A program made the translations under genes and the position numbers. Of a DNA stretch of 64,000 bases, positions 21,871 through 33,494 are shown piece by piece. How positions within the stretch are numbered: the first letter of the stretch is position 1; each line of letters opens with the position of its first letter. The stretch is from Prorocentrum cordatum (taxonomy: Eukaryota > Sar > Dinophyceae > Prorocentrales > Prorocentraceae). The DNA is taken from contig CAUYUJ010009524.1 in the NCBI GenBank assembly GCA_963575745.1, positions 362,531 to 426,530 on the forward strand, written 5' to 3'. The notes below the pieces were generated by a model that saw nothing but the letters and a program-made list of their open reading frames with translations, searched no databases and was not told the DNA's origin.

Positions 21871-22510
21871 TATTCACTGCGTGGAGCTCCCCATATGTGC
21901 ATCTACTCGCATGGACCTGTCCGCCGTGAATGTCTAGGCGCAAGAGCTTTCGAATATTAACGGGCTTCAGTTGTGACGGTCTGGACATCAATCTAACTGC
22001 GAATGAATTGGAGTGTGAATGAGCCTCAGTAGTACGAGCGCGTCTCTGTGCATGAGCCTGGGGCCTCCTGGGGCCTCCTGAAACCTACTGGGGCTTCCTG
22101 GGGTCTCCAGGAGCCTCTTGGGACCTCCTGGGACCTCCTAGGAAGGTTTCGTGCCCCAGGGGAGGCGCAATCTATAGCAACAGACGTACATAAAACATTG
22201 CGGATTAGAGCCACAGGAGAAGGGCAATCTATAGGAACACGCGTAAAACACCAAGGACTCGTGCCCCAGGAGAGGCCCAATACATAGGAACATGAGTAAA
22301 ACATTTAGGATTGTGTACACAGGAGAAGGACCATCTATAGAAACATACGTAGAACATCAAAGAATCGTGCTCCAGGTGAGGCCCAATCGATAGGAGCATA
22401 CGTAAAACACATGGGATTGGAGCCACTCCTGTTGCCTTCTGAGGCCTCCTGCTCCTGGGGCCTCTCGGGGCCTCCTGTTGCCATCCGAAGCCTCCTGGCG
22501 CTTCCTGTTG
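21871..22510 (-). mobile_element. Outer copy of a nested element, first part
   Basis: Begins TATTCACTGCGTGGAGCTCC and is the reverse complement of the distal part of the inner copy. It carries five copies of a roughly 57-bp repeat (CAATCTATAG...GAACAT...AAAACA) at 22,150-22,430, then GGAGGCCT-type repeats. It stops at CTTCCTGTTG (22,510), which corresponds to 23,801 in the inner copy. The outer copy resumes at 24,441. Confidence 0.85.
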
Positions 22511-22604
22511 TTCCCCATATCCTAAGATGGGGTTCTTGTTATTACTTGGACGCCTCCTACTCCTCCTCCTTCCTCCTCCTCTTTTCTCCTAACCTCCTTT
22601 CGGA

Positions 22605-22805
22605 CATACTCAGACTTGCTCATACACAGACTTACTCATACTCAGACTTACTCATACTCAGACCTACTCATACTCAGACTTACTCACACTCAGACATACT
22701 CATATACAGACTTACTCATACACAGACTTACTCATACACAGTATTAGTCATACCCAGACGTACACATACACAGACTTACTCATACACAGACTTACTCATA
22801 CTCAG
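22605..22805 (+). repeat. 16-bp ACTTACTCATACTCAG tandem repeat
   Basis: About 12 copies with minor variation; the inverted counterpart is at 25,295-25,497. Confidence 0.93.
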
Positions 22806-23570
22806 CACCCCTAAGGGGAGCCGCCAGGGGTGGTTGCACGGGCTCGTTCGCGGCCATTTTGTGGGGATGTCTCAGGCGGTTTGCTTGTTTCTGTGCCCAA
22901 CATCCTTCGCTTTCGGAGCAGATTTGGAGAATGTCTCGAGCGAGGCGCTCATTTCAGCACCCCTAAGGGGAGCCGCTAGGGGTGGTTGCACGGGCTCGTT
23001 CGCGGCCATTGTGTGGGGATGTCTCAGGCGGTTTGCCTGTTTCTGTGCCCAACATCCTTCGCTTTCGGAGCAGATTTGGAGGATGTCTCGAGCGAGGCGC
23101 TCATTTCAGCACCCCTAAGGGGAGCCGCCAGGGGTGGTTGCACGGGCTCGTTCGCGGCCATTTTGTGGGGATGTCTCAGGCGGTTTGCCCGTTGTCTGTG
23201 CTTCCTTCGCTTCGGAGCAGAGCAGATTTGAGGATGTCTCGAGCGAGGCGCTCATTTCAGCACCCCTAAGGGGGGCCGCCAGGGGTGGTTGCACGGGCTC
23301 GTTCGCGGCCATTTTGTGGGGATGTCTCAGGCGGTTTGCCTGTTTCTGTGCCCAACATCCTTCGCTTTCGGAGCAGATTTGGAGGATGTCTCGAGCGAGG
23401 CGCTCATTTCAGCCCCCCGCCAGGGTCGACGGGCTCGTTTTTTTTGTGGGGATTCTCAGGCGGTTTGCTTGTTTCTGTGCCCACCATCCTTCGCTTTCGG
23501 AGCAGATTTGGAGGATGTCTCGAGCGGGGCGCTCATTTTCACCCCCCAGGTGGGCCAGATTTTGAGGATG
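22806..23570 (+). repeat. About 151-bp tandem repeat in the inner copy
   Basis: Five units (the last two degenerate) starting AAGGGGAGCCGCCAGGGGTG and containing GGATGTCTCGAGCGAGGCGC. Three whole units and a truncated one lie inverted in the outer copy (24,660-25,290). Open frames across these units repeat the same text and are not genes. Confidence 0.93.
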
Positions 23571-24440
23571 TCTCGATCGGTTTGCTAGTTTTGGTGGCCA
23601 GGCTCGTGGGCGCAGATTCTTTTCAGGATGCCACAGGAGGCTCCAACAGGCTCCAGGAGGCTCCAGGAGACCACATGAGGTCCCAGGAGGCATCAGGAGG
23701 CCACAGAAAGACTCAAGAGGCTACAGGATGTCCCAAGAGGCTCCAGGAGGCCCCAGGAAGCTCCAGAAGGCTTCAGGAAACCACAGGAGGCCCCAGGAGG
23801 CAACAGGAAGCGCCAGGAGGCCTCGGAAGGCAACAGGAGGCCCCGAGAGGCCCCAGGAGCAGGAGGCCTCAGAAGGCAACAGGAGTGGCTCCAATCCCAT
23901 GTGTTTTACGTATGCTCCTATCGATTGGGCCTCACTTGGAGCACGATTCTTTGATGTTCTACGTATGTTTCTATAGATGGTCCTTCTCCTGTGTACACAA
24001 TCCTAAAGGTTTTGCTCATGTTCCGATGTATTGGGCCTCTCCTGGGGCACGAGTCCTTGATGTTTTACGCGTGTTCCTATAGATTGCCCTTCTCCTGTGG
24101 CTCTAATCCGCAATGTTTTATGTACGTCTGTTGCTATAGATTGCGCCTCCCCTGGGGCACGAAACCTTCCTAGGAGGTCCCAGGAGGTCCCAAGAGGCTC
24201 CTGGAGACCCCAGGAAGCCCCAGTAGGTTTCAGGAGGCCCCAGGAGGCCCCAGGCTCATGCACAGAGACGCGCTCGTACTACTGAGGCTCATTCACACTC
24301 CAATTCATTCGCAGTTAGATTGATGTCCAGACCGTCACAACTGAAGCCCGTTAATATTCGAAAGTTCTTGCGCCTAGACATTCACGGCGGACAGGTCCAT
24401 GCGAGTAGATGCACATATGGGGAGCTCCACGCAGTGAATA

Positions 24441-25586
24441 CTTTCCTGGGACCTCATGTGGTCTCCTGGAGCCTTCTGGAGCTTCCTGGGGCCTCCTGGA
24501 GCCTCTTGGGACATCCTGTGGCCTCTTGAGTCTTTCTGTGGCCTCCTGATGCCTCCTGGGACCTCATGTGGTCTCCTGGAGCCTCCTGGAGCCTGTTGGA
24601 GCCTCCTGTGGCATCCTGAGAAGAATCTGCGCCCACGAGCCTTGCCACCAAAACTAGCAAACCGACCGAGACATCCTCAATATCTGGCCCACCTGGGGGG
24701 TGAAAATGAGCGCCTCGCTCGAGACATCCTCCAAATCTGCTCCGAAAGCGAAGGATGTTGGGCACAGCAACAGGCAAACCGCCTGAGACATCCCCACCCG
24801 CGAACGAGCCCGTGTAACCACCCCTGGCGGCTCCCCTTAGGAGAGCGCCTCGCTCGAGACATCCTCCAAATCTGCTCCGAAAGCGAAGGATGTTGGGCAC
24901 AGAAACAGGCAAACCGCCTGAGACATCCCCACAAAATGGCCGCGAACGAGCCCGTGCAACCACCCCTGGCGGCTCCCCTTAGGGGTGCTGAAATGAGCGC
25001 CTCGCTCGAGACATCCTCCAAATCTGCTCCGAAAGCGAAGGATGTTGGGCACAGAAACAGGCAAACCGCCTGAGACATCCCCACAAAATGGCCGCGAACG
25101 AGCCCGTGCAACCACCCCTGGCGGCTCCCCTTAGGGGTGCTGAAATGAGCGCCTCGCTCGAGACATCCTCCAAATCTGCTCCGAAAGCGAAGGATGTTGG
25201 GCACAGAAACAGGCAAACCGCCTGAGACATCCCCACAAAATGGCCGCGAACGAGCCCGTGCAACCACCCCTGGCGGCTCCCCTTAGGGGTGCTGAGTATG
25301 AGTAAGTCTGTGTATGAGTAAGTCTGTGTATGTGTACGTCTGGGTATGACTAATGCTGTGTATGAGCAAGTCTGTGTATGAGTACGTCTGTATATGAGTA
25401 TGTCTGAGTGTGAGTAAGTCTGAGTATGAGTAGGTCTGAGTATGAGTAAGTCTGAGTATGAATAAGTCTGTGTATGAGCAAGTCTGAGTATGTCCGACAG
25501 GAGGGGAGGAGAAAAGAGGAGGAGGAAGGAGAAGGAGCAGGAGGCGTCCAAGTAATAACAAGAACCCCATCTTAGCATATGGGGAA
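24441..25586 (-). mobile_element. Outer copy of the nested element, second part
   Basis: Resumes at CTTTCCTGGGACCTC, homologous to the complement of 23,800 and leftward, so it is directly contiguous with the first part. It continues through inverted 151-bp and 16-bp repeats to CATATGGGGAA at 25,586. Joined, the outer copy is about 1.79 kb, with fewer 151-bp units than the inner one. Confidence 0.85.
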
Positions 25587-26208
25587 AACACATTCGAATT
25601 AAGAGGCTGTTCAGCATTGACGTCTGTAGGTACGCGCTTCGTTTTTCATCGGCCACGATTGAGTGTCAGTGCGCACACCCGTCGGTCACGTTGTTCGCAT
25701 TGTCTCACCGTTCACCCCTGAATCCAGTAGAGTCCGCTCAGGGACGGCTCTGATCATCCGTTCTCTGCGGCAGGAGCGGGAGAGCAAAGAGAAGGCTGAC
25801 AAAGAAAGAGAAGCAAAGAGCAAGCGCGAGGTGCCGATGCCGGATCTCTGCAGCTCGAGGAGATTTGGACATGCAGCCAGGGCGTTGAAATAAGGACCAC
25901 CCATCTTGGGCTGACGAGGGGCTCCGGTTTTCGGACCGTTTCGCAGGTCCAGGTCGCGGACCCATTCCTGGCTGAGGCTCGCCGTGGCCAGAAAAATCAT
26001 TTCTTTCCTTCTTCCGCGCTCCCTGTGGTGCACGATGGCTGGGTTGTCTCTGCGGATCTGCTATGCGCCCAGTGGCGCCTTGGAGGTGGGAGTTTCGCGG
26101 AGATGCGGAGCGACCGCGGGCAACGGCACACATGTTCCACGAGAGTTTGAACTCCGTGTAAGCGAGGCTTTTTGTTCTGCATGCAGACGGAAGAGGATGC
26201 CACTCCAC

Positions 26209-26595
26209 GAGCGTGAGATGAATGTGGTGATCGTTCTCGCCCTGCTACTCATATTTGCGGAGGCAGCAGCCAGATTGGCAGCCACAAAGAAGAAAGTTGA
26301 GGAAAGCAGCGAAGATGAAGAAGAGGAGGAGGAGGAGGAAGAAGAGGATGAGGCGCAGGAGGAGGAGGAAGAAGAGGAGGAAGAGGGGGATGACGACAGC
26401 GAGGAGAGCGAGGAGCCCAGTGAGAAGGTGGCGAAGAAGGCGAAGCAGGCGGATATCGTGCATGTTGTTCTTCTGGGGCGTCTCCTCCCCAAGGGGGCGG
26501 CTCACAGCTTTCTGTCTGTCCGGCTAATTCGGCTCAGTACCCATCGGTCGTTGAAAGTGGGTATTTTTGGATTCCCAGATTCCAGTCTACTTTAG
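26209..26595 (+). CDS. Possible secreted or membrane acidic protein, partial
   Basis: ATG 26,218 gives a hydrophobic stretch (MNVVIVLALLLIFAEAAARL) that resembles a signal peptide. A roughly 60-residue glutamate/aspartate tract encoded by GAGGAG triplets follows, then EKVAKKAKQADIVHVVL. The start is a choice; the frame is open upstream to 25,984. The acidic tract could simply be a microsatellite, and the stop at 26,593-26,595 may lie past an exon end. No family is recognised. Confidence 0.25.
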   Translation, partial: EREMNVVIVLALLLIFAEAAARLAATKKKVEESSEDEEEEEEEEEEDEAQEEEEEEEEEGDDDSEESEEPSEKVAKKAKQADIVHVVLLGRLLPKGAAHSFLSVRLIRLSTHRSLKVGIFGFPDSSLL

Positions 26596-27430
26596 GCGAC
26601 TTCCTCTTTCAATGATCGAGTGGCTTCACTGTTTCCGTCCTCTTCTTCAGGGGGCGCGCGGAAGCCTAACCTATCTTCACCGCCTTCCTACTTCATGTTC
26701 CTACCTGCTTCTTCCGACCGATGGGTACGTCATCGCCAACACCACGTAGCGTCAACGCGATCATACTGGGAAGCCTTGCTCCCGGCATGTGTGTTTTCAC
26801 ATTCACATTGTCGTCACCTGGAGTGTTCTACGATTGCATGGTGATTTTGTTTGCCGCCGCTACCGGTATCTCAGTGGATTGGGACAAGCACGAAGATGAG
26901 TTCGTGAACTTCTCATGGGGATGAGTGGTGAGCGCACCGCGCTGATTTTTCTGGGTCCTTTCCGAAGGGCCAGCGTGCTCGTGCGCGCTTGTCGCCCATC
27001 TTTGGGTCGCCCTCTACGGCGATGACAGTTTGTTCGTTCGTTCGTACCGGCATCAGACAATGCGATTTCTTGGTTGGTGCCAGCGTCAGTTTGAGAGCGA
27101 GCCTGTCTGGGCTGCACGTGTGCGAGCTCCGAACAATCAATCAGACGTTGTAGCGGCAGGAGTGATACACCGGGGCTCACGGTCGAGACCCCTTCAAAAA
27201 CATTGTCGTTTTTATCGAAGGTTTGCAGACCGCCAGCGCCGCTTTTTGGGAACGCCCGTGTCGTGAAAGTCGGCCAATTAGCTTTTCGGTTGCCCCGAAT
27301 AGCCACACGCTGGAGCGGACTGTTTGTGCCTCGCCGCCGACGGAAAATGTCATGAAAGTGCGGCTGCATTACTGGACTGCGTGTTCCCCAACGGTTGGGC
27401 AACCACTGGGAGAACAGTAGGGAGGGCCGT
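26596..27430. other. Unique sequence, no gene recognised
   Basis: Moderate composition without tandem repeats. Open frames are short and show no recognisable domain. Confidence 0.5.
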
Positions 27431-27439
27431 CTCAGGGGT

Positions 27440-28100
27440 CAATTTGAGAATCTGTTCTGACTTCTTGGGCCTTCTTGGGGGCCTTTGTGCAATCCCAGGG
27501 CAAACTCAGGGCGTTCCTGGGCCGTCTGGCGCCTTCCGCGGCCGTCGTGGGGTCTTCGTGGGGCCCTCTTGAAGCAGTTGGCCGTCCTGGGACGACTCTT
27601 GGGCCGTCTTGCACTCCTGGGCCGTCTTGGGGCGCTGAGGGAAAAACCACCCGCACCCGACAACTGGCGTTTGTTAAGCGGCCCTAGGCGTTCACTAAAC
27701 AGCCTTGCCCTGTTCGATTCCTTCCGTGGGTGCGTTTGCTAAACGGCTTCGCGTGTCGGGGTAATCATTATGGGGGTGGATGTTCTGCCCTCTACTTTGG
27801 GTCCTATTAGGGCCATCTGGGCCATCTTGGGCTGGTCTTGGAGTCTTCTTGGGCCAGCTTGGACGCTCTGCAGACCAGAGATGTCAGAGTCCGAAGCCAC
27901 CGTTATCAACCGATTGCTTCTTCAATGTGTCTAGCATTTGGGGCCGACCCCAAGCGCCCCCAAGACGGCCAGAGAGACCCTCAAAAGAGCGTCTTGGACC
28001 CTCTTGGCGCCATTTTGGAAGCAATAGTGCATTTTCGAGCTGTCTTTGGGCATCTTGGACGCCATCTTAGACCATACTGGACGTATGGGAGGCCCGCGTG
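27440..28100 (+). repeat. Degenerate TTGGGCCGTC minisatellite
   Basis: Runs of CTTGGGCCGTC, TTGGGGGCC and similar 9-12-bp phrases. The same low-copy-fidelity repeat fills 28,440-28,800, 32,170-32,430, 32,630-32,800, 33,360-33,430, 33,890-34,300, 35,880-36,420, 36,770-37,330 (opposite strand) and 37,620-38,670. Glycine/leucine/tryptophan-rich open frames in these blocks are artefacts. Confidence 0.75.
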
Positions 28101-28944
28101 AGCGAACAGCATCTGTGTATTGCGGTGTGTTCCAGGGTCGGTTGGTTGGGTCGAAGGCCACCGAGAATATTTTGGAATTGCCAGACAGTATCGAGGACGC
28201 CTACGGCGAATCACCGCCGCCCCCCGTCTTTTTGGAAGCGCTTATGCGGTTTAGCGTTGTAGGCGTGGCTCGGCCAATCTATCGGAGTATATCCCCTAAC
28301 AGTCATGGGAATCCCCTCGGGGAGCACGCGGGGGAGAAAGAATAATAACAAAGAAGAAGACGAAGAAGAAACATACGAGGAAGAAGAAGACGAAGAAGAC
28401 GAAGGAGAGGAGAGGGAGGAACAAGGAGGAGGTTTCTCGGGAGCCTAGTAGGGCACTCGTGGGATGTACTAGAAGTTTCTTGGGGGCATATTGAAGGCCT
28501 CTTGGGAGCATGTGAGAGCTTCTGGCAGCATTTGGGAGCTGCTTGGGGGCCTCGTTGGCCGTCGTATGGCGTTCCTGGCACGTCTGACGCAGTCGGAAGC
28601 CATCTTGGGGGCTTCATTGGATTGTTTCTGGCCTTTCTCACAGCGATCCAGGGCCGTCGTGAAGGTCATCAAGGGCGCCTTAGAGGACTCTTGGGCGTCT
28701 TGGGGCCGTCTTGGGGGCCACTTGGGCCGAAATGCGGCCATCTTGGAGGCCTCTCGGGCGCTCTGGAGGTGATCTCGGAGGCTTCTTGGGCCGCCTTGGC
28801 TGTCGGAAAGGCGAAATGGAGGCAAATGCCAAATTCCTTCAAACATTTATGGGGAATCAATGAGTTGAGGCGTAGCCCAAACTTGTTTCTCGCGAGGTAA
28901 ACTGATTGAACTGCACTGAGCCTGAACTGAACAGACTGGTCGCA

Positions 28945-29620
28945 CCCGTTAAGCGACGGTTTTATTATCCGCCACCGAGGGCGCAACCTATGGCGCAACC
29001 GATAGGAGACGGTATTATTCTCGGCCGCCGAGGGCGCAACCTACGGCGCAACCGATGGGAGACGCTTTTATTCTCAGCCGCCGAGGGCGCAACCTACGGC
29101 GCAACCGATAGAGGACGGTTTTATGTTCGGCCGCCGGGGGCGCAACTTTTTTTTGAGCAGCCGATGGGAGACGGTTTCATGGTCGGCCGCCAAGGGCGCA
29201 ACTTATCGCGCAATTGATAGGAGTCGGCTTTGCCGCCAAGGGCGCAACCCATGGCGCAAGCGATAAGAGACGGACGCTTTTATGGTCGGCCGCCAAGGGC
29301 GCAACCTATGGCGCAACCGATAGGCGACGGTTTGTGTTTGTCTCGGCCGCCGAGGGCGGAACCCATGGCGCAACCGATAGGAGACGGTTTTCCGCTCGGC
29401 CGCCGAGGGCGCAACTTACGACGCAGCCGATAGGGGACGGTTTTATGTTCGGCCGCCGGGGGAGCAACCTTTTGGCGCAACCAACGGGAGACGGTTTTAT
29501 TCTCGGCCGCCGACGGCGCAACCTATGGCGCAACCGATAGGTGACGGTTTCACCTTCGGCCGCTGAGGGCGCAACCTATGGCACAACCGATAGGAGACGG
29601 TTTTATTTTCGGCCGCTGAC
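28945..29620 (+). repeat. 53-bp tandem array
   Basis: Twelve to thirteen copies of a roughly 53-bp unit containing GGCCGCCGAGGGCGCAACC and GCGCAACCGATAGGAGACGG. The last copy is joined without a gap to the RNase H-like frame at 29,617. Confidence 0.93.
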
Positions 29621-30699
29621 GACTTCGGCGACCTCAGCAGCGACGGCCTCACGGTGCGGAAGGTCAAGGGCCACGCGACTTTCAAGGAGGTGGACGAGGG
29701 CAAAATCACATTCCGACGCCGGCGAGGCAACCACGAAGCTGACCGAGCGGCGAAGTTTGTCACGGACCACTTTAGAGCGCCAGAGCAGGCGCGCGAGGCC
29801 AGGAAGACAAGAGCGCTCACCTTGGACGGCGCGGTCTTCTGGGTGTCGCAAGCCGGCGCCGAAGCTGCTGATCTCAGGATCGACTTTCGCGACAAGTACA
29901 GGGAGCCTCAGTCCAAGGGCCCCAGGCTCTACATCACCAAGCACGAGCTGGTCAAAATCGAGGGCGGAGTCGAGGGCGTCCAGGCGCTCCACTGCCTGCG
30001 GTGCCTGCGGTCGGCCTTCACTGACATCTCGACCAAGAACCTCCCAAGGCAGGACTGCACGCCGAAGGCCTTCGCTCCCGACGCCTACACCAGCGGGGGC
30101 AAAAAGCGGCCGTGCGCCTCGGCCCTGGCGCACGCTGGAGCCGCCGCGGTGGCGGTAGCAGCAGCCCGCCGCTTCGTGGAGGACGAGTGCCAGCCCACCC
30201 ACGACAGCGGGGAGGCGAGCAGCAGCGCGGCGGGTTCCTCCCTCGTTCAGCATCGTGGCGAAAGCCAGATTCTGGGATCCGTCGGTGACGGTGACCTGCG
30301 TGCTGACGAGGAGCCGCCGTCGGCGGGCTCCTCCCTCGTTCAGCATCGTGGCGAAAGCCAGATTCTGGGATCCGTCGGTGACGGTGACCTGCGTGCTGAC
30401 GAGGAGCCGCCGTCGGCAGGCGACGGGGGCGCCGTGGCCCAGCCTGCTGCGCCGCTGCCCAGCGGCTCTGGCTCGCTCGACGCGGACGGAGGCGGTCACG
30501 ACCTGCGCACGTACTTCGGGTACCGCGTCTGCCTGAAGTGCTACGCCGCTACGCCCACGCGAAGGAGGTGAAGGGCAAGTGCAGAGGGCTCGGCACGGCC
30601 TGTGCCCCAGCGCTCAAGCCCAGCGCCCAGGCTGAGCGCAGAAGGAAGGCTGAGAAGATCATGAGAGGAGTGGCTCCTTCGGGGAGGTCACTCACGTGA
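29617..30699 (+). pseudogene. RNase H tail of a non-LTR retrotransposon, degraded
   Basis: The frame opens inside the last 53-bp repeat and reads TVRKVKGHATFKEVDEG, then GNHEADRAAK. This is the C-terminal KvkgHat...GN..AD..Ak signature of retroelement RNase H. The first three catalytic residues would lie upstream and are absent, so the copy is 5'-truncated. A CLRC pair follows (HCLRCLRSAFTD). Near 30,541-30,551 a frameshift separates VCLKCY from YAHAKEVKGKCRG, which together look like the terminal zinc-knuckle-like motif. The shifted frame ends with TGA at 30,697-30,699. A 93-bp duplication lies at 30,232-30,417. This is a dead copy. Confidence 0.72.
30232..30417 (+). repeat. 93-bp tandem duplication inside the retrotransposon remnant
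   Basis: Two almost identical copies encoding GSSLVQHRGESQILGSVGDG and the following 11 residues. The only difference I see is one T/C near the start. The length is a multiple of three, so the frame is kept. Confidence 0.95.
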
Positions 30700-32160
30700 T
30701 GGCGTCGCGGCGGGCTCCACTTCTTCTGAGCTGCCGCCCGCGACGCCTGCTGCGTCGCCGCCGCTCTGCCCTGTCGAGTTGCCGCCGTTTGCGGCGACTC
30801 CAGAGGCGGCCAACAGGGCTGCCGTGCGGTCCGCGGCGCAGGAGCTGGACGTGCGCGCTGCGCGCACTCAGGCTGCAGGGGAAAAAAGCTTCGGCCGCTG
30901 ACCCCAGAGTAAAACTATGGGGTCATGCAACGTACCACGCAGGCAACGCATCCACGGCATGTTGTAGATTCCATCATCATGAAAAAGATTCCAGCGCTGA
31001 ATTGTGCCTGCTCTTGGTGTCACCTGTGGCTAATACGTGTGAATATCGGCGGCCACGGCCGATCTCTGAACTAAATGTGCGAGTTGGACTCAGGACAAAA
31101 TTCACGCCCTCCGCGTGGTTCTCGCGTCCACGTCACGTCGACAGACTTCGAGCGCGCGTGTTTCATTTCGCAGTCCTGCAGCGTCAGGATGTCTACCCAC
31201 TCGCATGCAGCATCCTGTCAACGAGGCGCCCTGCGTTTCGTTGCGTTTCGACAGGCTCGGGGCGCCCCGGTTCGAGCGCGACCCGCGCTTACTTCGCCGC
31301 GGACGCTCCCGCGCTTCCAGCCGCTTGAAAATATCGCGGCGGCGATCCCGCTAACTTGCGATTCCTTTCTTGAGCGCGAGCTCAATCTCTTAAAGCTACG
31401 TCCGTGGCGCCTTGCGTACGCGTGCTTTGCGCATGCACGCGCGAGAGAGCAGAAGCGCACTGTCGCATTCGAGCGACGCGCGGCTTCGCTCCAGCAAAGT
31501 ACGCCAGATGGGCAGTCTCACGCGCCGGGCAAAGCCTGCAAAGGCTTTCGTCTGTCCTATCCCCCCTCCGCCCTCTTCTCCTTCCTTTTCTCATCGACGT
31601 AAGGGCCCCCGGTCCCCTCTGGCGCCCTCCGCTTGTTTGGGTGGTCCATTCAGGTCGCATGGGGTGATAGGGAAGGGTTTGGGTCTTCTTTGCCCAAACA
31701 GCTTGTACCCCGTCGCCACTAGGGGAGGGGGTGTGCCCCGTTCCTTCAGATGGGCGTGCACCTCCAACCAGGAGCTCTCGACCCCATCCCGCGCCCTTTT
31801 TCCGTCCTTTCCCTCCTCCCCCCCTCGCATTCCATTGCCTTCGGCATGTCCGCCATCGGCTGCCCTGCCGGACACATGCTATCGATCTCAGGCCCCGACG
31901 CACATCGGAACAGTGGGATTTGGCGAGTTTCGCATCAATCGTTTTTTTTACCGATGCCGATGGCGCAACCTCTGGCGCGGTCCTAGACGAGGACGACGCG
32001 GAGGAGCTGGAGCAGGAGAAAAACGCGGAAGAGGAGGAGGACGACGACGACGATAGGGACAGGGAAGCGGACGGGGAGCAATACGAGTAGTACGAGGACG
32101 AAATGTGCGCATTCGAATGCGTGCGGGGCTACGGCCGATTTATGCTCGCCGTTAGGGCTG
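30700..32160. other. No gene recognised
   Basis: Mixed-composition sequence. Open frames of 60-210 codons show no domain. A short acidic tract (GAGGAGGACGACGACGACGA) lies near 32,030. Confidence 0.5.
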
Positions 32161-32589
32161 GCAGCGAGTTGTCTTGTGATTTGGGCCTCTTCGGGCCCTC
32201 TGGGAGGACCTCGCGGAGGCCATTTGGCCAGTTTTGAAGGCCTCTTGGGGACCTCTTGGGGCCACTTGGGGCCGTTTGGGTGGTTTTTTTGGGCAGACCT
32301 GGAGGCATCTGCGACCTTCGTGGGTCGTCTTGGATGCCATTTTAGACCATCTTGGGCGAAATTCGAGGCCAATTTGGCCTCGCCGTCTTGGAGGCCATCG
32401 AAGCCGTCTTTGAAACGTTGGTTGCGCAGCGGCGGAGCCTTCCAGGTGGCCGGCGGCATGGACCGAAGCTTCAGGGAGAGGTGTTTGGGGAGAGGAACCA
32501 ACACCAAACCGTAGGATCTAGCACGCCAGGCACCCATGTGATAAATCAACGGGGGTGGCGGATCGACTTGCCTTCCCATCCTGCCACCG

Positions 32590-32660
32590 TGCCTGGGTTA
32601 TGGGTGTGAAGCCTATTGGATGTTCGTTGGGATATCGTGGGAGGTTTTTCGGGGCCCTCT
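32590..32660 (+). repeat. Dispersed repeat, copy 1
   Basis: CTATTGGATGTTCGTTGGGA and the next roughly 45 bp recur at 38,235-38,300, each followed by the TTGGGGCC minisatellite. Confidence 0.75.
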
Positions 32661-32999
32661 TTGAGGCAGTTTGGACGCCCCTTGGGGGCCGTTTTGGGAC
32701 CTCCTGGGGCATCTTGGGGGCCGTTTGGGGCCTCCCGGTGCCTCTTTTGGGCCTCTTGGGGCCTCTTTTGGACCTCTTGGGGATCTCTTGGGGGGGCCCT
32801 TGGCCGAAGAGCATCTGCTGCACTGCCAAGGTCCAGCATGCCAACGCCCGCTCCGCAGGCCGTGCGGTTAGCGGATCAGCGGCCGAGCACCGCCGCCCTG
32901 CCGTTTTGAAGCGCGGGTGCGGGGAAGCGTCAGAGCGAAGGGCGGCCATGCTGCCGCCAGCTTGTGGGGGAGGTGGGACGGGGCGGGCCTGCCCAGGGG

Positions 33000-33255
33000 G
33001 TTCGGAAGCCCCCCCCGGGCCTTCCGAGAAGTTGTCAGATCCTTCGTTTTGAGGCGCGTGCGTGGTGAAGTGTCGGGCGAAGGCGTGGCCAGAATGGCGG
33101 ACTGCGTGCCCCCGCTGCAGCTCGGCGGCGGGCCTTCTCAGAGGGCTCGGAAGCCCCCTGGCCGTCCCAGAAGTTTTCTGAGCCCCCCCCCGAAGGCGCA
33201 GAACATCTCTCAGAAGGCCGGAGGGCTTCTGAGAAGCCCCGCCGCCTTCTGAGAA
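33000..33255. repeat. CTTCTGAGAAG-rich repeat segment
   Basis: Multiple GGAAGCC, CTTCTCAGA and TTCTGAGAAG palindromic phrases. Similar phrases occur in opposite order at 42,585-42,720. Confidence 0.6.
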
Positions 33256-33439
33256 GGGTGTTCTTTCTCGCTTCCCCTCGCTCGCTCGCCGAGCCATATT
33301 TGTGGACTGCGCGCTCCCCCAGCGCTTGGGGTAACCACTGAGGTAACACTGGGGAGGGGCCCTCTCTGGCCATCTTGAGGCCCTCTTGGCGCCACTGGGC
33401 CTTCTTGGGGGCCTCTTGGGGCTGGAAGATGGGGGGAAA

Positions 33440-33494
33440 GAGAGAGAGAGAGATAGAAACAAAAAACAAAAAAAGAGAGAGAGAGAGAGAGACG
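33440..33494. repeat. (GA)n tract
   Basis: AGAGAGAGA with AAACAAAAAACAAAAAA in the middle. Confidence 0.9.

Larger units (their letters stand above)
22511..24440 (+). mobile_element. Inner copy of the nested element (1.93 kb)
   Basis: Starts TTCCCCATATCCTAAGATGG, containing a CCCCAT...ATGGGG hairpin, and ends GCAGTGAATA. In order it contains a 16-bp tandem repeat (22,605-22,805), a roughly 151-bp tandem repeat (22,806-23,570), GGAGGCTCCA repeats (23,630-23,890), a roughly 57-bp repeat (23,890-24,165) and a unique end. No protein is recognisable, so it looks non-autonomous. It splits an opposite-orientation copy of itself with no loss of the flanking sequence. Confidence 0.85.

Noticed and set aside
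22850-22870. GGCCATTTTGTGGGG as a relict spliced-leader sequence
   Set aside because: Only the core CCATTTTG resembles the dinoflagellate spliced leader. The following bases differ, and the phrase is part of every 151-bp unit.
22806-25290. Repeated proteins of the SRPFCGDVSGGLPVSVPN type on both strands
   Set aside because: They are translations of the 151-bp tandem repeat in both nested element copies; equivalent text appears in several frames.
27713-27727. GTTCGATTCC as a tRNA T-loop
   Set aside because: No acceptor stem, D-arm or anticodon stem can be paired around it.
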